From Nocardioides sp. (GTDB lineage Bacteria; Actinomycetota; Actinomycetes; Propionibacteriales; Nocardioidaceae), in NCBI GenBank assembly GCA_003519585.1, contig DOWL01000124.1, positions 1,251 to 8,420 on the forward strand: a stretch of DNA of 7,170 nucleotides. The letters run 5' to 3'. Of the stretch, positions 5,568 through 7,170 are shown piece after piece (positions within the stretch are counted from its first letter, which is position 1; the number at the start of each line of letters is the position of its first letter). Below the pieces are notes generated by a model. It searched no databases, was not told the origin of the DNA, and was given only the letters and a program-made list of their open reading frames with translations. The position numbers were made by a program, and so were the translations under genes.

Positions 5568-6890
5568 CTCCGCGAGGGCCTCGTCGAGGATCCCGATGGC
5601 CTCCTTGACCTCGGCCGCGGCCGTGTTGAGCGGCGGCACGAGGTGCACCCGGTTGAAGTTGACCATCGGGAGCAGACCGCGCCGCTTGCACGCGGCGACG
5701 ACGTCGTTCATGGCCGGACTGCTGCCGCCGTACGGCGCCAGCGGGGTCCGCGTCTCGCGGTCGGAGACCAGCTCCACGGCCCAGAAGGCGCCGACGCCTC
5801 GGACCTCGCCCACCCACGGGTGCCGGTCGCGCAGCGCGTCGAGCTCGGGAGCGAACACCTCGCGGCCCAACGCGTCGGCGTGCTCGACGACCCGCTCGTC
5901 CTCCATGGCCCGGATCGTGGCGATCGCCGCGGCGCAAGCGAGCGGGTGACCGGAGTAGGTGAGGCCGCCGGGGTAGACGCGCTCGTCGAAGGTCGCCGCG
6001 ATCTCGGGGCTGATAGCGACGCCACCGAGCGGGACGTAGCCGGAGTTGACGCCCTTGGCGAAGGTCAGCAGGTCGGGGACGACGCCGTCGCGGTCGATCG
6101 CGAACCACTGCCCGGCGCGACCGAAGCCGCTCATCACCTCGTCGGCGATCAGCACGATGCCATGCCGGTCGCAGAGCTCGCGGACGCCGGCGAGGTAGCC
6201 GGGCGGCGGGACCATGATGCCCGCGGTGCCGGGGATCGACTCGAGGATGATCGCCGCGATCGTCTGCGGCCCCTCGAACTCGATCAACTGCGCGAGATGA
6301 GCCAGAGCGCGCTCGCACTCCTCCTCGGTCGTGGTCGCGTGGAACGGGCTGCGGTAGAGGAACGGCCCGAAGAAGTGCACCGTCCCCGCGCTGGCGCTGT
6401 CGTTCTGCCAACGGCGCGGGTCGCCGGTGACGTTGATGGCCAGATGGGTGCCGCCGTGGTAGGAGCGGTACGTCGAGAGCACCTTGGGCCGGCCGGTGTG
6501 CAGCCTGGCCATCCGGATCGCATGCTCGTTGGCGTCGGCGCCGCCGTTGGTGAAGAACACCTTGTCCAGGTCGCCCGGGGTGTGGCTGGCGATCAGCCGG
6601 GCCGCCTCGGAGCGCGCGGCGTTGGCGTGCTGTGGCGCGACGGTGCAGAGCTCGGCCGCCTGCTGCTGGATCGCGGCGACCACCCGTGGGTGCTGGTGGC
6701 CGAGGTTGGTGAAGACCAGCTGCGAGCTGAAGTCGAGCAGCCGGTTGCCGTCGCCGTCCCACACGTGGGAGCCCTCGGCGCGGGTGATCACCATGGGGTT
6801 GAGCGAGCCCTGGGCCGACCAGGAGTGGAAGACGTGCCGACGGTCGAGGGCGAAGGTCTCCTCGGCGGTCAGTTCAACGAGATCAGACAT
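5556..6890 (-). CDS. Class III (omega-amino acid) PLP-dependent aminotransferase
   Basis: This 444-residue cytoplasmic enzyme belongs to fold-type I, class III aminotransferases, which move an amino group from an omega-amino acid, amine or similar donor to pyruvate or 2-oxoglutarate. Visible motifs are the phosphate-binding segment [17 protein letters not shown] (113-129), Tyr-His ring-stacking YRSYHGGTH (141-149), the acidic pair in [14 protein letters not shown] (247-260; Asp250 contacts the PLP nitrogen), and the Schiff-base lysine Lys279 in FAKG (277-280). The small domain carries [11 protein letters not shown] (311-321). Length and motifs are complete. The ATG overlaps the mmsA stop by 8 bases (ATGTCTGA), and a frame open further upstream would only shadow mmsA. 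Partnership with a methylmalonate/malonate-semialdehyde dehydrogenase suggests beta-alanine or 3-aminoisobutyrate as donor, giving malonate or methylmalonate semialdehyde. Other omega-amino acids or polyamine intermediates remain possible. The gene's end overlaps the histidine kinase. Confidence 0.93.
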   Translation of the reverse strand: MSDLVELTAEETFALDRRHVFHSWSAQGSLNPMVITRAEGSHVWDGDGNRLLDFSSQLVFTNLGHQHPRVVAAIQQQAAELCTVAPQHANAARSEAARLIASHTPGDLDKVFFTNGGADANEHAIRMARLHTGRPKVLSTYRSYHGGTHLAINVTGDPRRWQNDSASAGTVHFFGPFLYRSPFHATTTEEECERALAHLAQLIEFEGPQTIAAIILESIPGTAGIMVPPPGYLAGVRELCDRHGIVLIADEVMSGFGRAGQWFAIDRDGVVPDLLTFAKGVNSGYVPLGGVAISPEIAATFDERVYPGGLTYSGHPLACAAAIATIRAMEDERVVEHADALGREVFAPELDALRDRHPWVGEVRGVGAFWAVELVSDRETRTPLAPYGGSSPAMNDVVAACKRRGLLPMVNFNRVHLVPPLNTAAAEVKEAIGILDEALAESTR

Positions 6891-7170
6891 TGCGCGGGAA
6901 CCCCAGTTCGAGGCCACCGGTGGACCGGTCGGCCGGGTCGACCCAGCGGGTGGTGACCACCTTGCCGCGGGTGAAGAAGTGCACGCCCTCGACGCCGTGC
7001 GCGTGGGTGTCACCGAGCAGCGACTTCTTCCAGCCGCCGAACGAGTAGTACGCCACCGGGACCGGCACCGGCACGTTGACGCCGATCATCCCGACGTGGA
7101 CGTCGGCCTCGAAGCGGCGAGCCGCCCCGCCGTCGTTGGTGAACACCGCGGTGCCGTTGCCGTATTCGTG
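6883..7170 (-). CDS. mmsA: CoA-acylating methylmalonate-semialdehyde dehydrogenase, C-terminal fragment at window edge
   Basis: Only the last 95 residues are inside the window; the start and the catalytic Cys and Glu lie beyond the right edge. The visible part matches the C-terminus of CoA-acylating methylmalonate-semialdehyde dehydrogenases. It has the [10 protein letters not shown] segment, then [20 protein letters not shown], then [20 protein letters not shown] with the terminal VTTRW. This Val-Pro-rich strand and GDxHxxGxxGxxFxT pattern separate MmsA from ordinary aldehyde dehydrogenases. The family converts methylmalonate or malonate semialdehyde plus CoA and NAD to propionyl-CoA or acetyl-CoA, releasing CO2, in valine, thymine, beta-alanine or inositol breakdown. 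The tail ends in LGFPRNV and overlaps the aminotransferase start by 8 bases, so the two are translationally coupled, the dehydrogenase being upstream. Nothing suggests truncation other than the window boundary. Confidence 0.9.
   Translation of the reverse strand, partial: HEYGNGTAVFTNDGGAARRFEADVHVGMIGVNVPVPVPVAYYSFGGWKKSLLGDTHAHGVEGVHFFTRGKVVTTRWVDPADRSTGGLELGFPRNV

Noticed and set aside
5410..6762. Second minus-strand ORF (450 residues) overlapping the aminotransferase in another frame
   Set aside because: Arg/Pro-rich out-of-frame translation of the same gene; no start or domain support.
5643..6956. Long plus-strand ORF (437 residues) opposite the aminotransferase
   Set aside because: Antisense shadow with no recognisable domain, while the minus-strand frame has complete PLP-enzyme motifs.
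7055..7076. Short tandem hexamer-like repeat of ACCGGG/ACCGGC
   Set aside because: It encodes the conserved Val-Pro-Val-Pro stretch of MmsA, so protein constraint explains it.

Overview
This is a GC-rich chromosomal segment (roughly 70% G+C by eye) whose genes almost always use G or C at the third codon position. The protein families point to a high-GC actinomycete: an LCP cell-wall ligase, an actinobacterial-type methylmalonate-semialdehyde dehydrogenase tail, and a NarL/DesK-type two-component pair. I would guess a Nocardioides-like member of the Propionibacteriales, but the sequence does not prove the genus. I see no mobile elements, RNA genes, CRISPR arrays or long repeats. Genes fill nearly all of the window, and no gap exceeds about 130 bases.

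Layout, left to right. (1) 1-1890, plus strand: the 3' part of an LCP-family (LytR-CpsA-Psr) gene, overlapped ATGA-style by a crotonase-superfamily acyl-CoA enzyme. (2) 1897-2634, minus strand: a dienelactone-hydrolase-family alpha/beta hydrolase, converging on the crotonase with only 6 bases between. (3) 2705-3106, minus strand: a small four-helix membrane protein with a strong ribosome binding site, 70 bases upstream of the hydrolase and perhaps co-transcribed with it. (4) 3107-3234: a divergent intergenic region with several short inverted repeats, one overlapping the ribosome binding site of the next gene. (5) 3235-5567, plus strand: a NarL/LuxR-type response regulator, then a polytopic HisKA_3 histidine kinase whose start codon overlaps the regulator's stop. 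(6) 5556-7170, minus strand: a class III aminotransferase preceded by the 3' end of an mmsA-type CoA-acylating semialdehyde dehydrogenase (8-base overlap). The aminotransferase and kinase genes overlap tail to tail by 12 bases.

How they work together. The mmsA/aminotransferase pair looks like a catabolic operon that turns an omega-amino acid (beta-alanine or 3-aminoisobutyrate) into a semialdehyde and then an acyl-CoA. The regulator and kinase form a self-contained two-component system, and the divergent four-helix membrane protein is the most natural candidate target. The LCP/crotonase overlap implies translational coupling, although the functional link is not obvious. Overall this looks like ordinary chromosomal sequence. 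The points most worth a second look are the two-component/membrane-protein module with its repeat-bearing promoter region, and the crotonase active site, which lacks both hydratase glutamates but has an acid at the isomerase position.
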